Source of the DNA: Pseudomonadota bacterium
Lineage (GTDB): Bacteria > Myxococcota_A > Polyangia > Fen-1088
Length of the DNA: 64,000 nt
Assembly (NCBI GenBank): GCA_023438785.1
Contig: JAEXQJ010000307.1
Span: 1 to 64,000 of the forward strand
Direction of reading: 5' to 3'
The position numbers and the translations under genes were made by a program. Within the stretch, counting starts at the first letter, position 1, and every line of letters begins with the position of its first letter. A model generated the notes under the pieces. It did not search any database. It was not told the origin of the DNA and was given only the letters and a program-made list of their open reading frames with translations. Shown piece by piece: positions 28,501 through 35,900 of the stretch.

Positions 28501-29318
28501 AGCAGGGCCGTCGCCTGAGACGTGTGCCGCTGTTCGACGTCCTGATGCTCGACGGCGATGCACTTCTGTTCCGCCAAAAGGGCCAGGTGTTTCTGACAAC
28601 TGGTCCACAGCTCGAGATCCTTCAGCTCGGCCTTGTAGCGTTTGTAACGCTCGGCCTTCTGCGCCTGCAGACGCAGCGAACGCAAGCGAGTTTCAATCTC
28701 TGCAATGATGTCCGACACGCGCAGCAAGTGTTGGCGAGTGGCCTCCATGCGCCGCTCGGCGACCTTCTTCTTGGCCTTGTACTTGGTAATGCCGGCCGCC
28801 TCGTCGATGAGGCCGCGTCGCTCCTCGGGACGAGAAGACACGATGAAGCCGATGCGCCCCTGCTCGATGATCGCGTAGGCCTTGGAGCCCACGCCCGTGC
28901 CCAAGAAGAACTCCACGATGTCGCGCAGACGGCAGGGCACGCCGCCCAGGAGGTATTCGCTGTCTCCGGCGCGATAGAGGCGACGGGTAACCACGACCTC
29001 GCTCGGCCCCGCGGCGCCCCAGGGGACGCCACCGGCCGTGGCGTCGCCAGGCATGGCGGACGTATCAAACGTGATGGACACCTCCGCCAAGCCGGCGGGG
29101 CCTCGGGTCTCGGAGCCCGCGAAGATCACGTCGTCCATGGCGCGGCCACGCAGGTGCTTGGCCGATTGCTCACCCATGACCCAGCGAATCGAGTCCACGA
29201 TATTGGACTTGCCGCACCCATTCGGCCCCACGACGCCCGTGATGGGGTCCTCGAAGTTGATGACAGTTCGGTCAACGAATGACTTGAAGCCGCAGATTTC
29301 GAGTCGTTTGATCCTCAT
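25539..29318 (-). CDS. smc: Chromosome segregation ATPase SMC
   Basis: A 1259-residue condensin subunit. The N-terminal ATPase half has GPNGCGKSN (Walker A, residues 31-39). Two long coiled coils flank a hinge at about 510-680 (GVRGVVADIVQPPPELETAL). The C-terminal half has LLSGGEKALTAVSLLFAI (signature) and FCILDEVDAPLDEANV (Walker B and D-loop), so it is complete. The start is the ATG at 29318 where MRIKRLEICGFKSF begins; a GTG 25 codons earlier is possible but adds non-conserved residues. It is divergent from ftsY, a neighbour order common in bacteria. scpA and scpB are not in the window. Confidence 0.97.
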   Translation of the reverse strand: MRIKRLEICGFKSFVDRTVINFEDPITGVVGPNGCGKSNIVDSIRWVMGEQSAKHLRGRAMDDVIFAGSETRGPAGLAEVSITFDTSAMPGDATAGGVPWGAAGPSEVVVTRRLYRAGDSEYLLGGVPCRLRDIVEFFLGTGVGSKAYAIIEQGRIGFIVSSRPEERRGLIDEAAGITKYKAKKKVAERRMEATRQHLLRVSDIIAEIETRLRSLRLQAQKAERYKRYKAELKDLELWTSCQKHLALLAEQKCIAVEHQDVEQRHTSQATALLTEESAVEVERLALAEEMAELSTAREELLAVENKAKLLAQRAEYSTDEAAGLVQRAERARREVESIAARIEENARILVEQQELIGRHDEEAAVRASELQEKEQSYAAARAELMVMRQQLDQSNAAAAAAATRVARLESDSESARLRADDLARRLEGVLGEESGATEQIEQLSLESATVQEVVAEIRARAGQLAEARAEAEGRAAALRDEVARGELELETLREEAHRRRSRLLSLAEIQNRYESFQRGVRAIMQRASESAADATSTAARGVRGVVADIVQPPPELETALEAVLGERLGNVIVESHDVGVEAIEFLKSKSEGRSSFIPVALRASGALTSAAVGTVVYDADGVAVEQAPAAKPVFPIGEGVRGPMLELIGYNREYDRVAAYLLGDVVVVENLERALDLWRQTQTDKTLVTLEGEVIDPHGVVTGGSRESALAGVLAQKREMRELEEVVAHLEADIQAALARHVSNKQALAELGTKLDEIVATLRRDEMDLLAHQKDSDRLTRERSQLENRRAQLAGNAESLRSSAAENETRLAEALASLAELRETVAEHEFGATRLRGEVTGLEERAEALNAELSTSKIAAAQADERRRSTRQTLERLGRENAEYESRRQQLDRESTADAERAEMLRHDAEQMRQEASLLQAEADERARAHAERQGAAEERSGNLARREAELRAARSSVNELAQRLSALELRRQELVLRLSSLEEHVRERYPDVGLIASVLTDYHLRPLFGDKDESRMKELRGLIERMGEINLMAIEESEELQKRYDFLTTQKADLESAIARLESAIEKINRASRKRFREVFDAVNAKFQEVFPHLFGGGRAHLALSNEEDLLETGVEIVANPPGKKIMQNIELLSGGEKALTAVSLLFAIFLVKPSPFCILDEVDAPLDEANVDRFNNAVREMTDRSQFIIVTHNQATMEIADRLCGVTMEEPGVSKLVAVNLRGRRTGTAPQPEAPNGETSATAHAEEEDTQAGSASA

Positions 29319-29509
29319 CCAAGCCCCCGTTGAAGGACGTGATACTATGTGACCATACAAGCCGATGCGTGTGTGGCCACCGCTAGCTATCACCCAGAGC
29401 CGCAGCTTGTAAAGGCAATCCTCTCCCCAGCGCCGGTTTTCCGGGGGCCGCGATCGACCCCAATTTTCATGGCCAATTTCTCCTCAGATTTTGGTAGGTT
29501 GCGCAGCGA

Positions 29510-30802
29510 ATGAATTGGGGGCTGAGCCCAGACCTGATTGCCGCCCTGGCCGCCGTTGGCGCGGTGGTGCTCACGGCTGCGCTGGCCATCGTGGCCATCT
29601 CGAGAGCGCGCGCCGCCCGGCGTCGCGAAATCGAGGGTGCGGGCACGGCCCGTGTGCATGGCGGCAAGCCGAAACGCCGGGCTCTCCGACCCGAGGACGT
29701 CGCGGGGGAGGCGCCTGAGGGCGAGCCGACCGAAGGGCCGTCCGGCGCTGCTCCGCAGGAGGTCGCGCAGGAGGCCACGAATGAGGCGGCCCAGGCGGAG
29801 GTCATCCCCCTGCCCCAACGGCCCGCCCGGGCTCGGGACGCGGCCGCCCTCCTGCCAGGACTGCAGCGCACTCGGGCCGGCTGGGTGGCGCGGCTGGGAC
29901 AGATCTTCGTCGGCAAGAAGGAGATCGATCCCGGCCTCGTCGAGGAGCTGGAAAAGGTTCTTCTCACCGCCGACATCGGCGTCCGCACCAGCCAGAAACT
30001 GCTCGATGAGATTCGCGGCTCGCTCGACAAACGGGAGCTGCGAGATCCAGCGGCTGTCTGGTCGTACCTGCGCCGGCGCGCCATCGAGATCCTCACCCCC
30101 GCTAGGCCCGCTGTCGACTTTGGGGCGGCTCGGCCGTTCGTTTTGCTCGTCATCGGCGTGAACGGCAGCGGAAAGACCACGACCATCGGAAAGCTGGCCT
30201 CCAAGCTCAAGGCCGCGGGGCGCAGTGTTCTGCTCGCTGCCGGGGACACCTTTCGGGCCGCCGCAGCCGAACAGCTTGAGATCTGGGGCGACCGCGTGGG
30301 AGCTCCCGTCGTGCGAGGCAAAGAAGGCGGCGATCCCTCTTCGGTCGTCTTCGAAGGGGTCAAGCGGGCCCGCGCCGAGAATACTGACGTGGTGATTGCA
30401 GACACGGCGGGCCGTCTGCACACCAAGGCCAATTTGATGGAGGAATTGCAGAAGGTTCGCCGGGTGACGGGCAAGGCCCTGGAGGGAGCGCCGCACGAGA
30501 CCTGGCTGGTCATCGACGCCACCAGTGGCCAGAACGCCATCGCTCAGGCCCAGATCTTCGCGCAGGCGATGAACGTCACCGGCATCGTATTGACCAAGCT
30601 CGACGGAACCGCCAAAGGTGGCGTCATCCTCGGCATCGCTGACCAGCTTGGTATCCCGGTTCGCTACGTGGGCATCGGGGAGCGGGTGGAAGACCTGCGC
30701 GCCTTCGACGCCGAGGAATTTGTCGAGGCTCTTTTGGGCGACGGGGCTGAACCGGTGGTGCCGGTTCTCGACGGCGACCATGAGACACGACCACACACAT
30801 GA
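29510..30802 (+). CDS. ftsY: Signal recognition particle receptor FtsY with N-terminal TM
   Basis: A 430-residue SRP GTPase that docks ribosome-SRP at the membrane. Residues about 8-30 form a TM helix, then a short acidic/Pro-rich linker (about 40-120). The N domain starts about 122. The G domain has [10 protein letters not shown] (216-225), [30 protein letters not shown] and [10 protein letters not shown], followed by [17 protein letters not shown], all intact. TAGGTT, 9 nt before the ATG, may be a leaderless -10; there is no Shine-Dalgarno sequence. It is divergent from smc across 191 nt. Confidence 0.97.
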   Translation: MNWGLSPDLIAALAAVGAVVLTAALAIVAISRARAARRREIEGAGTARVHGGKPKRRALRPEDVAGEAPEGEPTEGPSGAAPQEVAQEATNEAAQAEVIPLPQRPARARDAAALLPGLQRTRAGWVARLGQIFVGKKEIDPGLVEELEKVLLTADIGVRTSQKLLDEIRGSLDKRELRDPAAVWSYLRRRAIEILTPARPAVDFGAARPFVLLVIGVNGSGKTTTIGKLASKLKAAGRSVLLAAGDTFRAAAAEQLEIWGDRVGAPVVRGKEGGDPSSVVFEGVKRARAENTDVVIADTAGRLHTKANLMEELQKVRRVTGKALEGAPHETWLVIDATSGQNAIAQAQIFAQAMNVTGIVLTKLDGTAKGGVILGIADQLGIPVRYVGIGERVEDLRAFDAEEFVEALLGDGAEPVVPVLDGDHETRPHT

Positions 30803-30812
30803 CCCTTTTTAG

Positions 30813-30842
30813 TTGATCTGCTGAAATTGACCGTGTTACATT
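30813..30842 (+). promoter_or_regulatory. Candidate promoter of the outer-membrane barrel genes
   Basis: TTGATC (30813-30818), an 18-nt spacer and TACATT (30837-30842) lie in an AT-richer stretch right after ftsY. The leader of about 80 nt ends with AAGGAA before the ATG at 30931. Confidence 0.45.
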
Positions 30843-30930
30843 CGCCCGCACCCCTGCCTTCGCGGCCAAGTCTCTGAAATTAAAGCGATTTTCGTCGGGG
30901 GACGCAGGCAACACCCAAGCAAGGAACCGC

Positions 30931-31830
30931 ATGAAACGACTTGCGTTTGGCCTCTTCGTTGTACTTGCACAACTGGGTACTGGGACGTTGGCTCAAGCCC
31001 AGTCGCCATCGGAAGGCGCCGCCGCAGATCCCGCCCCGGCTGCCGACGCGCCCGCCGAGGCGACCAAGGACGAGCTCCCCGATTTGGGCGACCTCAGCGA
31101 GGCGCCATCGGTCGAGGAGACCACGCCCGCCCCGCCGGTCAGCGCGAGGCGCTCATGGGAGGACATCGTCGTCGTCCCCCGGAAGGCCTTCCTCAAGGAT
31201 CTCCGGGTGGAGCTCGCTCCCTTTACCGGAATCTCGGTCAACGACGTGTTGATTCGTCACTACTCGATCGGTGGTGACTTGAACTTCTACCTGACCGACG
31301 TCTTCTCGGTGGGCCTCGAGGGGCAGTACTTCATCAAGGAGCGCTCCTCCCGAGAGTCGCTCATCGGCCTCCAGTACAACCGCGTCACCACGCTCAACCG
31401 CTTCAAGTACCACGGCGCGGTGAACTTCGGGTACGCGGTCGGGTACGGGAAGTTCGCCCTCCTCAACAAGTACATCGTGCACTGGGACACGACGGTCTCC
31501 GCCGGTATCGGAATGATCTGGACGGAAATCATCCCCCGCAACGTTGGTGATGAGGTGTTCCAGAACAGGAACCTGGCGCCGCACATTGGTCTGAGCAGCC
31601 GGATGTTCGTTCTCGACTGGCTGACGCTCAGCGTGGCCGTGCGCGACTACATCTTCCTCGACAAATTCGAGCCCCTCGATCGTGGACCTGATGGCAGCGG
31701 CGGGACCCGATATGCCTCCGCCTCGGAAGCCAAGGCGCACGCCGATAGCCAGCTCACGAATAACGTCATGGTCTTCTTCTCGGTCGGGTTCTTCCTTCCC
31801 CCGAGCTTCTCCTACAAGACGCCCCGCTAG
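30931..31830 (+). CDS. Outer-membrane beta-barrel protein, myxobacterial type (1)
   Basis: A 299-residue protein. The signal peptide ends in AQAQS. A Pro/Ala/Glu-rich region (about 25-75) precedes a beta-barrel from about 85 to the C-terminus with alternating aromatic strands (HYSIGGDLNFYLTDVFSVGL, KYHGAVNFGYAVGYGKFALL). The C-terminal strand ends near FFSVGFFLPPSFSYKT. The family resembles the outer-membrane barrels frequent in Myxococcota; two such barrels also belong to the Myxococcus gliding machinery, but I cannot say this is one. It has AAGGAA upstream of the start. A paralogue follows after 12 nt, so they should be co-expressed. Confidence 0.85.
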   Translation: MKRLAFGLFVVLAQLGTGTLAQAQSPSEGAAADPAPAADAPAEATKDELPDLGDLSEAPSVEETTPAPPVSARRSWEDIVVVPRKAFLKDLRVELAPFTGISVNDVLIRHYSIGGDLNFYLTDVFSVGLEGQYFIKERSSRESLIGLQYNRVTTLNRFKYHGAVNFGYAVGYGKFALLNKYIVHWDTTVSAGIGMIWTEIIPRNVGDEVFQNRNLAPHIGLSSRMFVLDWLTLSVAVRDYIFLDKFEPLDRGPDGSGGTRYASASEAKAHADSQLTNNVMVFFSVGFFLPPSFSYKTPR

Positions 31831-31842
31831 CGAGTTGATGTC

Positions 31843-32685
31843 ATGTCGAAGAAAGAACACGCCATGAAGAAGACAGTCGCCCTGCTCATTGGGTGTCTAC
31901 TTGCTGTGCCCAGCCTGGCGCAAGCGGCGCCGGAGCGTCGTAGCCCCCTCGCTGGTGCGCCCGCTATTCGCAAGCGCGTCGAGCTGCGTGATTCGCGCTT
32001 CGAGCTCGGAGCGGGAGCGGCCGTCACCATCAACCAGGACTTCTACAACGCCGTCCTGCTGAACGTGCGTGCCGCCTACCACTTCAATGACTGGCTCGGC
32101 CTCAGCGTCAACGCGGGCGTCTTCAACGCAACCCCCGATCTGAAGACATCATTTCACAATAAGTTGTCGGACGCCCTCGGGACCTCAGGGCGTTTGAGCG
32201 GAAACACGGGGGATCGGACGCCCACGCCTGCGGACGCAGAGGCGGCGGCGAACCGGATCAACATGATCATCTCGCCGCAGATCGACTGGACGTTCTTCAC
32301 GGGCAAGTTTGCTCTCTTCAGCAAGCTGTTCATGAACTACGACGTTTACCTGATGACCGGAGCCAGCTTCATCAATCTGGTAAAGAAGGGCACGGTGGAT
32401 CCTGCCTACTGCTCCCCTACGGATGAGAACCCAGCGCCTCGATGTGAGCCCTTTACCGGCATGAAAGTGGGTGGGAACGTGGGTGTGGGCATGCACGCCT
32501 TCGTCACCGATTACTTTGCGATCAACCTCGAGGCTCGGGACGTCATCTTCAAGAACAACCCGGCTGGACGCGACGTCAACGGCGACGGGGGGACAGACAG
32601 CCGCGATTTGTCCTGGGGCCATAACTGGCTGGTTGGGCTGAACCTGACCTTCTTCCTGCCCGGCAAGGCCCGGATTAGCAACTGA
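31843..32685 (+). CDS. Outer-membrane beta-barrel protein, myxobacterial type (2)
   Basis: A 280-residue paralogue of the preceding barrel. The signal peptide MKKTVALLIGCLLAVPSLAQ begins at the second Met (31864), so the true start may be 31864 rather than 31843. Barrel strands include FELGAGAAVTINQDFYNAVL, AYHFNDWLGLSVNAGVF, FALFSKLFMNYDVYLMTG and HNWLVGLNLTFFLPG. The two Cys around 190-200 (PAYCSPTDENPAPRC) could be an external disulfide loop. The C-terminus LTFFLPGKARISN matches that of barrel 1, FFLPP, as expected for related outer-membrane proteins. It is followed 10 nt later by a small gene. Confidence 0.85.
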   Translation: MSKKEHAMKKTVALLIGCLLAVPSLAQAAPERRSPLAGAPAIRKRVELRDSRFELGAGAAVTINQDFYNAVLLNVRAAYHFNDWLGLSVNAGVFNATPDLKTSFHNKLSDALGTSGRLSGNTGDRTPTPADAEAAANRINMIISPQIDWTFFTGKFALFSKLFMNYDVYLMTGASFINLVKKGTVDPAYCSPTDENPAPRCEPFTGMKVGGNVGVGMHAFVTDYFAINLEARDVIFKNNPAGRDVNGDGGTDSRDLSWGHNWLVGLNLTFFLPGKARISN

Positions 32686-32695
32686 GGACTCGCCC

Positions 32696-32935
32696 GTGTC
32701 TCAGAAGAGGAAAGTCACCCTCTACTTCAACGCGGGCATGTTGGCTGATACCCAGAGAGAGGCCTTGCGTCAGGACCGATCCATCTCTTGGATCATTCAG
32801 GCTGCCTGGCGCATCGCCCGAGATGAGATGAAGCGGATGCCTGCTGCCATCCCGCAGCAGGCGTCGCCCGATTCGGTCGAGCCGCAGCTCCCCGACGCGA
32901 CGACGGGCAACGCCCTGCCCCACGGCCAGGCGTAG
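32696..32935 (+). CDS. Small ribbon-helix-helix-like protein
   Basis: A 79-residue protein. The first about 50 residues (KRKVTLYFNAGMLADTQREA, then ISWIIQAAWRIARDEM) look like an MetJ/Arc-type ribbon-helix-helix: one short strand and two helices, with RKVTLYF as the DNA-contacting strand. Small proteins of this kind are widespread in Myxococcota, often of unknown role. The remaining about 30 residues are disordered. It starts with GTG; GAGGA lies 7 nt upstream and overlaps the TGA stop of the barrel gene. Co-transcription with the barrels suggests it controls, or is coordinated with, envelope genes. Confidence 0.75.
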   Translation: MSQKRKVTLYFNAGMLADTQREALRQDRSISWIIQAAWRIARDEMKRMPAAIPQQASPDSVEPQLPDATTGNALPHGQA

Positions 32936-32963
32936 GTCGCGAAATCCACAGAGAGCGTGGCAA

Positions 32964-32977
32964 GCCCGGCGCCGGGC
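32964..32977. terminator. GC-rich palindrome between convergent genes
   Basis: GCCCGGC followed directly by GCCGGGC, a perfect 14-bp palindrome between the converging small gene and the kinase gene. No U tract follows on either strand, so termination is uncertain. Confidence 0.3.
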
Positions 32978-32984
32978 GGGAACG

Positions 32985-35900
32985 TCAGGCGATTCGGTAG
33001 CGCTTGAGTTTTTTCTGGAGCCCGAACCGAGACAGCCCCAGCGCATCCGCGGCTTTGGTCTGGTTGCCGCCGAAGCGTTGCATGGCCTCCCGCACCAGGA
33101 TCGTTTCGAGGCGTTCGACTCTGGGGCGCAGGCGAAGCCCGTCGGGCTCGTCACTGACGATGAGGCTGGGGTCCGAGGCTGCCGCGACGTGCGGAGAAAG
33201 ATCGTGGGTCGTGATGGCGGTGCCTGAGAAGGCGGCCGCGCGGGCGATTTCGTTCTCCAACTCGCGCACGTTTCCCGGCCAACGGTAGGCGCACAGTCTG
33301 GCCATGGCCGACGCCTCCACGGACTTCGGCGGCGTGTTCCCGCCGGCGAGCTTGGCCAGCAGATGGTGGATGAGCAGCGGGATGTCCTCGCGTCGCTCGC
33401 GCAAGGGCGGCAGGGTGAGACGGACCACGGCGAGGCGGAAGAACAGGTCCTGGCGGAACTTGTTCTGCTCAACCATGCGCGCCAGATCCTTGTTCGTGGC
33501 CGCCACGATGCGCACGTCGACCCTCTGGGCGCGCTCTCCGCCGACGCGGTGGAACTCGCCGTTCTGGAGCACACGAAGCAGCTTGCCCTGCATACCGGGC
33601 GACATCTCGGCCACCTCGTCCAGGAACAGCGTCCCTCCATCCGCCACGGCGAACAGCCCCCGCGATTCGCGGTCGGCACCGGTGAACGCGCCCTTGACGT
33701 GTCCGAAGAGCGTGGATTCGAGCAGTGTCTCGGGAATGGCGGCGCAGTTCTCGGAAATGAAAGGCCGTTCGCGCCGCGGGCCGTTGAAGTGAATGGCACG
33801 GGCCACCAGTTCCTTCCCAGTGCCGCTTTCGCCCTCGATGACCACGGGCAGAGAGGTGTCGGTTACGCGATCGAGCAGGTGGAACAACTCGAGCATGCGC
33901 GGGGTTTGGCCGACGATCTGTCGGTAGTCGTAGCGGAGGTTCGCGGCTTCGCGGCTGATCTTCAGTTCCTCCCGAGCGCCCTGCAGGTCGGCCTCGCGGC
34001 GCTGGAGCTCGCGCTCCAGGCGTCGATTGAGCGCCTGGACCTGGTTCTCGCGGCGGCGCAGTTCTGCGATCAGGCGCACGTTCTCGATGGCGATCGCCGC
34101 CTGTTCGCCGAAATCCATCACGGTGGCCAGGGCCTCGTCGTCGAAGACGCCCTTGCGTAACCGGTGGTCGACATAGATCGTGCCCACCACGTTGCCCTTG
34201 ACGGCGAGGGGAACGGCCAGGACGGAGCGCAGGTGGAGATCGCTGACCGACAGCGCCTCGCGAAAGCGTTGATCCCCAGCCGCGTCGACGGTCATGACCG
34301 GCTGGCCGCTATCCGCTGCTTGTTTGGCGATGGAGCGCGAGAGGGTGAACTCGGGGCCCTCCAGCGAGTGTTGGTCGATGTTGCGCGCCACCCTCACGGA
34401 GAGCTCGCCACTTCCGTCCTTGAGCAGAAGGAATCCACGCTCCGCGTCTGTGAGCTCGATGACGGTGTCGATCACTGTCTCCAGCACGCGGGCCAGGCGC
34501 AGATCGCTGTTCAGACGTTTGTTGATGCGAAGGAGGCGGCGCAGCCGAGCGTCGGCCCGGGTGGCTCGCTCCAACGCAGGGGCCAGGTTGGCTTCCGCGT
34601 CGCCGCGCCGGCGCGGGGCATCGAGGCCAGCGGCGAGGCCAGCGCGGAATTGTGGCGGTGTGTTCATTCTGATCTCCTCGAAGCGATGCTCCGCACGCGG
34701 CAGCTCGGCCGCGGCCCGCGCACTGCCGACCCGATCCCAGAGTCGCCAGGCCAGCCCCCCGGCACGCAGGGCCAGGGGAAGCCTCCCCTGCCCTTGCGCC
34801 GTCTCGGCCAAGCGGGACAGGGTGGACGCGAGGGCGTCGTCGGTCTGGGGATCCGGGGGCGATGCGAGAGCGATGCGTGCCTTGGCCAGAGCGGGCGCGG
34901 CGTGGCTGGGCGTGGCCATCGCCCGGTCTCCGGCAGCCGTGCGCCAGACCTCCTCCGCCGCCTTCACCTGACCGGCCTGAGCGAATGCTTCTGCTCGGGC
35001 GAAGGCGGCGGATTGGGCCATGGCCTGGTTGCCCTGCCTCGCGAACGTCTCACCGGCTTTCGCGTACAGGGCCGCGGCCCGGTCGGGCTGCCTGGGACGA
35101 ATCACATCGCCGTCCAGGTGGTATGCGAAGGCCACGAAGCTGTCGCCGCGCGCGGTCTCGGCCTCGGTGTGCAGGCGTTCGGAAATCCGTCCGGCCCCAT
35201 GCTCATCGCCCAGTTGGAGGAGCAACTCGCCCGTGTTGAAAAGCGCAAGAGCGAGGTCGGTCGCGACCCGCAGGCGCCCGAGCTCCCGGGTGGCCTGCGG
35301 CAGGTACTGCAGAGCCTCGCTGTATTGGCCTGTTTCGGCGAGCGTGCAGCCCAGGTTCGATTTGGCGGTGGCGAGGCCGTGCACGTCGCCGCTGGCCTGG
35401 TATCGCTCCACCGCCTCTCGGTACGCGGCGGCGGCCTCGCGCGGCCGACCGGCCAGTTGGCAAATGAGTCCACGCATGGCCGGAAGACGCGCATCGTTCG
35501 CGGCGCCGGGCTGCATCCGCTTGAGGAGAGAGTCCGCTTCGTCACCGCGACCCAGGTAGGCCAAAGCGAGGATTGCCGCCTCGTGATCGGCGCCTTCCGC
35601 AGTGGCCGAGTTGGCGTGGACTGCCGGGGCGGCCGCGGCCAGGGCTTGGTTAAAGAGACCGGCGGAGATCAGCAAGCGAGCCAGACGGGCCCGCATGGGG
35701 ACGCGCAGCTCGTCGTTCTCCTCGCCCAACTCGTCGAGCGCTTGTTCGAGGATGCGACGGGCACCGTTGAGAGCGCCGCTGCGGCCGAGTAGCCAGGCTC
35801 GCCGCTCGGCAAGATGCGCTCTCTGCCCTGGGCTGGCCGCGCACGCGTCGTCGAGCAGATCCAGGGCCTCACGGTAGCGGCCCGCGATGCCCAAGGCCCG

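Noticed and set aside
27225..29282. Long open frame on the plus strand opposite smc
   Set aside because: Antisense shadow of smc codon use; no signal or family motif.
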